Part shown: positions 62,055 to 64,000 of the stretch, piece after piece | How positions within the stretch are numbered: the first letter of the stretch is position 1 | How the letters are laid out: each line of letters opens with the position of its first letter | Source: Cellulomonas palmilytica | GTDB taxonomy: Bacteria; Actinomycetota; Actinomycetes; Actinomycetales; Cellulomonadaceae | Assembly: GCF_021590045.1 (NCBI RefSeq) | Contig: NZ_CP062221.1 | Location: 3,658,001-3,722,000, forward strand | Reading direction: 5' to 3' | DNA length: 64,000 nucleotides | Notes under the pieces: generated by a model | Databases searched by the model: none | What the model saw: only the letters and a program-made list of their open reading frames with translations | What the model was told of the DNA's origin: nothing | Position numbers and translations under genes: made by a program

Positions 62055-63864
62055 GGTCACTCCCGTCCGTCGACGCGTCGGTCGCGTCGGTCACGTCAGT
62101 CGTCGCCGAGGTCGTCGGCCGTGCGGGTCCCGACGAGCCCGTCGAGGCCCCGGCCCACGTCGTCCCGTCGAGGTCCGCCAGCGCGTCCGCGAGCACGCGT
62201 TCGAGCTCGGGCTGGAGGCCGACGTCGTCGCCGCGCGCGAGGCCCGCGGCGCTCACCACTGTACGGCCCGGCCCCTCGCCCGGCCCCTGGCCCGGCACTG
62301 CGCCCGGCACTGCGCCCGGCACCGCGCGCACCCACAGCCGCCGACGCGGCGCGAACAGGGAGGCGGCGAGACCCGCGAACGCGGCGAGCGCGAACACGAG
62401 CACCCAGGTCAGGGCGGGGTCGTGGCGCAGGTCGAGCGCGACGTAGCGGGTGAGCGAGTCGAACGACACGCTCCCCAGCCCGTCGGGCAGCTCGACGGTC
62501 TCGCCCGGCCGCAGGTACAGCGTCACCGGCTTGTCCTCGGCGTCGACGGCCTGCTCCATGCGCGACTCGTCGAGCTCGTAGACGTTCTGCGGCACGCCCG
62601 TGTCGAGCCCGAGGTTGCCGGACCACACGGACAGGACGAGCAGCGGCGCGTCCGGAGCCGGGTGGGCGGACTGGAACAACCCCTCGGTGACCTCGACGGC
62701 GGTGGGCAGGAGGTAGCCGACGAGGCCGATCTGCTGCTGGTCGCCCGAGACGTCGGGCACCTTGACCACGCCGCGCGAGGTGTAGACCTCGTCCTGCGGG
62801 AGGAACGGCACCGGGCCGGAGAACGCGACCTCGCCCGCGGCGTCGTGCACCGTGAGCTGCGGCGCGTAGCCGTTGCCCTGCAGGTAGATCTTGGCGCCGG
62901 AGCGCTCGAGCGGGTGGTTGACCTTGATGGTCTGCGCGGACTCGGTGCCGTCCGGGTCGGTCACGGTGACGAACGCGGCGAAGTCCCGGGGCTCGAGGGT
63001 CTGCTCGTCGAACCGCGCGGTGAAGTCGTCGAGGCGCAGCGTGAACGGCTCGAGGCTGTCCTCGCCGAACGCGGTGCCCTTCTCGAACGTGTCGTACTCC
63101 TTGACGGAGTTCGCCATGCCGCGGCCCTGCACGACGATCGCCTGGCCGCGGTAGTGCAGCATCTGGCCCGCGGCGATCGACACGAGCAGCCCGACGAGCG
63201 CGAGGTGGAACACGAGGTTGCCGGTCTCGCGCAGGTAGCCGCGCTCCCCCGCGGCGGACCAGGTGCCGCCGCCCTCGTCGTGCACGTCCACGCGGTAGGA
63301 CCGCGCGAACGGCGCCCACCACGGGCCGCGGCGCATCGCGCTCGCCGCGCGCCGCGCGACGTCCTCGGGCGTCGCGTCGACCTCGCCGCCCGCCTGCGCG
63401 GGGAACCGCGTGAGGCGGCGCGGGGTGCGCGGCGGGCGGCCGCGCAGAGCGCCGAGGTGCGCGCGCGTGCGCGGCAGGATGCACCCGACGAGCGAGATGA
63501 ACAGCATGAGGTAGATCGCGGAGAACCAGACGGAGGAGTACACGTCGAAGAACCCGAGCCGGTCGAGCCACGGCCCGCTGCCCGGGTGGTCCGCGATGTA
63601 CTGCGCGACCTCGGAGACGTCCTGCGCGCGCTGCGGGAACAGCGTGCCGGGCACGGCCGCCACGGCCAGCAGCATGAGCAGCAGCAGCGCGACGCGCATG
63701 CTCGTGAGCTGGCGCCACGCCCAGCGCGCCCAGCCGGTGAGCCCGAGGCGCGGGAGCTGCGGGGGTGCGTCGGGCGCGTCCGACGAGCCGTCGGCGGCCG
63801 ACGAGCCCGCGACGCGCGTCGCGTCGAACGTGTCCTCGAGGCCCTCGGGGCGGTAGGTCGCCAC
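62041..63864 (-). CDS. resB: Cytochrome c biogenesis protein ResB
   Basis: A 607-residue partner of CcsA in system II cytochrome c maturation. Three helices lie in the N-terminal third (about residues 58-72, 113-130 and 216-234), then a large external domain of about 240 residues, and a final helix (TWVLVFALAAFAGLAASLF) before a variable cytoplasmic tail with VPGA repeats. TLFPQRAQDVSEVAQYI and LRETGNLVFHLALVG are family features; the His of VFHLA is a heme-ligand candidate. GTG start one base after the ccdA stop. Part of the ccdA-resB-ccsA operon. Confidence 0.93.
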   Translation of the reverse strand: MATYRPEGLEDTFDATRVAGSSAADGSSDAPDAPPQLPRLGLTGWARWAWRQLTSMRVALLLLMLLAVAAVPGTLFPQRAQDVSEVAQYIADHPGSGPWLDRLGFFDVYSSVWFSAIYLMLFISLVGCILPRTRAHLGALRGRPPRTPRRLTRFPAQAGGEVDATPEDVARRAASAMRRGPWWAPFARSYRVDVHDEGGGTWSAAGERGYLRETGNLVFHLALVGLLVSIAAGQMLHYRGQAIVVQGRGMANSVKEYDTFEKGTAFGEDSLEPFTLRLDDFTARFDEQTLEPRDFAAFVTVTDPDGTESAQTIKVNHPLERSGAKIYLQGNGYAPQLTVHDAAGEVAFSGPVPFLPQDEVYTSRGVVKVPDVSGDQQQIGLVGYLLPTAVEVTEGLFQSAHPAPDAPLLVLSVWSGNLGLDTGVPQNVYELDESRMEQAVDAEDKPVTLYLRPGETVELPDGLGSVSFDSLTRYVALDLRHDPALTWVLVFALAAFAGLAASLFAPRRRLWVRAVPGAVPGAVPGQGPGEGPGRTVVSAAGLARGDDVGLQPELERVLADALADLDGTTWAGASTGSSGPARPTTSATTDVTDATDASTDGSDHAGR

Positions 63865-63865
63865 G

Positions 63866-64000
63866 TCACACCACCGGCACGAAGTCGTCGGCGAACACGC
63901 CCTGCAGCCACTGCGCCCACGTGTCCCACACGCCCGTGACGAGCGCGAGGCCGAGCACGACGAGCAGGCCGCCGCCGACCCGCATGATCGCGAGCCGGTG
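63866..64000 (-). CDS. ccdA: Cytochrome c biogenesis protein CcdA, C-terminal part
   Basis: The last 44 codons of a leftward gene that continues beyond the window. The segment MRVGGGLLVVLGLALVTGVW is the final transmembrane helix of CcdA-type thiol-disulfide electron transporters, followed by TWAQWLQGVFADDFVPVV. CcdA passes reducing power across the membrane to keep apocytochrome cysteines reduced. The position next to resB and ccsA supports the call. Only the end is visible. Confidence 0.82.
   Translation of the reverse strand, partial: HRLAIMRVGGGLLVVLGLALVTGVWDTWAQWLQGVFADDFVPVV

Overview
This window is chromosomal DNA from a very GC-rich actinobacterium. Start codons are often GTG, coding third positions are strongly G/C, and many ORFs overlap through ATGA, GTGA or TGATG. 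The gene set points to a Micrococcales organism of the Cellulomonas type: a menaquinone respiratory chain, an actinobacterial type VII secretion locus, a DUF4229 gene and an RDD/FHA gene pair. The genus is an inference. No rRNA, CRISPR array, phage or complete insertion sequence was found.

Positions 1-9500 are mixed housekeeping. They hold the start of rpmG, tRNA-Met and tRNA-Thr, a DUF559-type nuclease-like gene enclosed by four related palindromic repeat elements, tRNA-Tyr, a YajQ-family gene, an unknown gene, htpX, an FprA-type ferredoxin-NADP reductase, a secreted alpha-amylase with a starch-binding domain, and a RarD-type transporter.

Positions 9443-28260 are a type VII (ESX-like) secretion locus in several transcription units. 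A leftward operon encodes EccD, EccB, a mycosin and a PP2C phosphatase. A rightward block carries two DNA-identical copies of a WXG100 gene pair, then a WXG100-like helical protein, a second mycosin-like protein that seems to lack the oxyanion-hole asparagine, and a Pro/Gly-rich probable substrate. Next come a leftward second EccD-like protein with an RDD/FHA protein, a rightward EccC with three ATPase modules, and a leftward second RDD/FHA protein. No EccE was seen.

Positions 28691-47887 (minus strand) are one long run: a geranylgeranyl-reductase-family oxidoreductase, all fourteen complex I genes (nuoA to nuoN), and a polyprenyl diphosphate synthase. This couples NADH dehydrogenase to synthesis and reduction of the menaquinone side chain. 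A promoter overlapped downstream by a Rex-like operator precedes the run.

Positions 48159-59776 hold most of the menaquinone pathway as scattered units: menG, menF, menD-menC, menB and menE-menA. A membrane-anchored S1C protease, a DUF3048 lipoprotein and a one-span small protein lie between them. MenH was not found here. Positions 59810-64000 hold small membrane or unknown proteins and the system II cytochrome c maturation genes ccsA, resB and the 3' end of ccdA.

Several genes (rarD, menF, menB, menE, the DUF4229 gene and the PLDc_N gene) have a TANNNT box 6-8 bases before the start codon, which suggests leaderless mRNAs.
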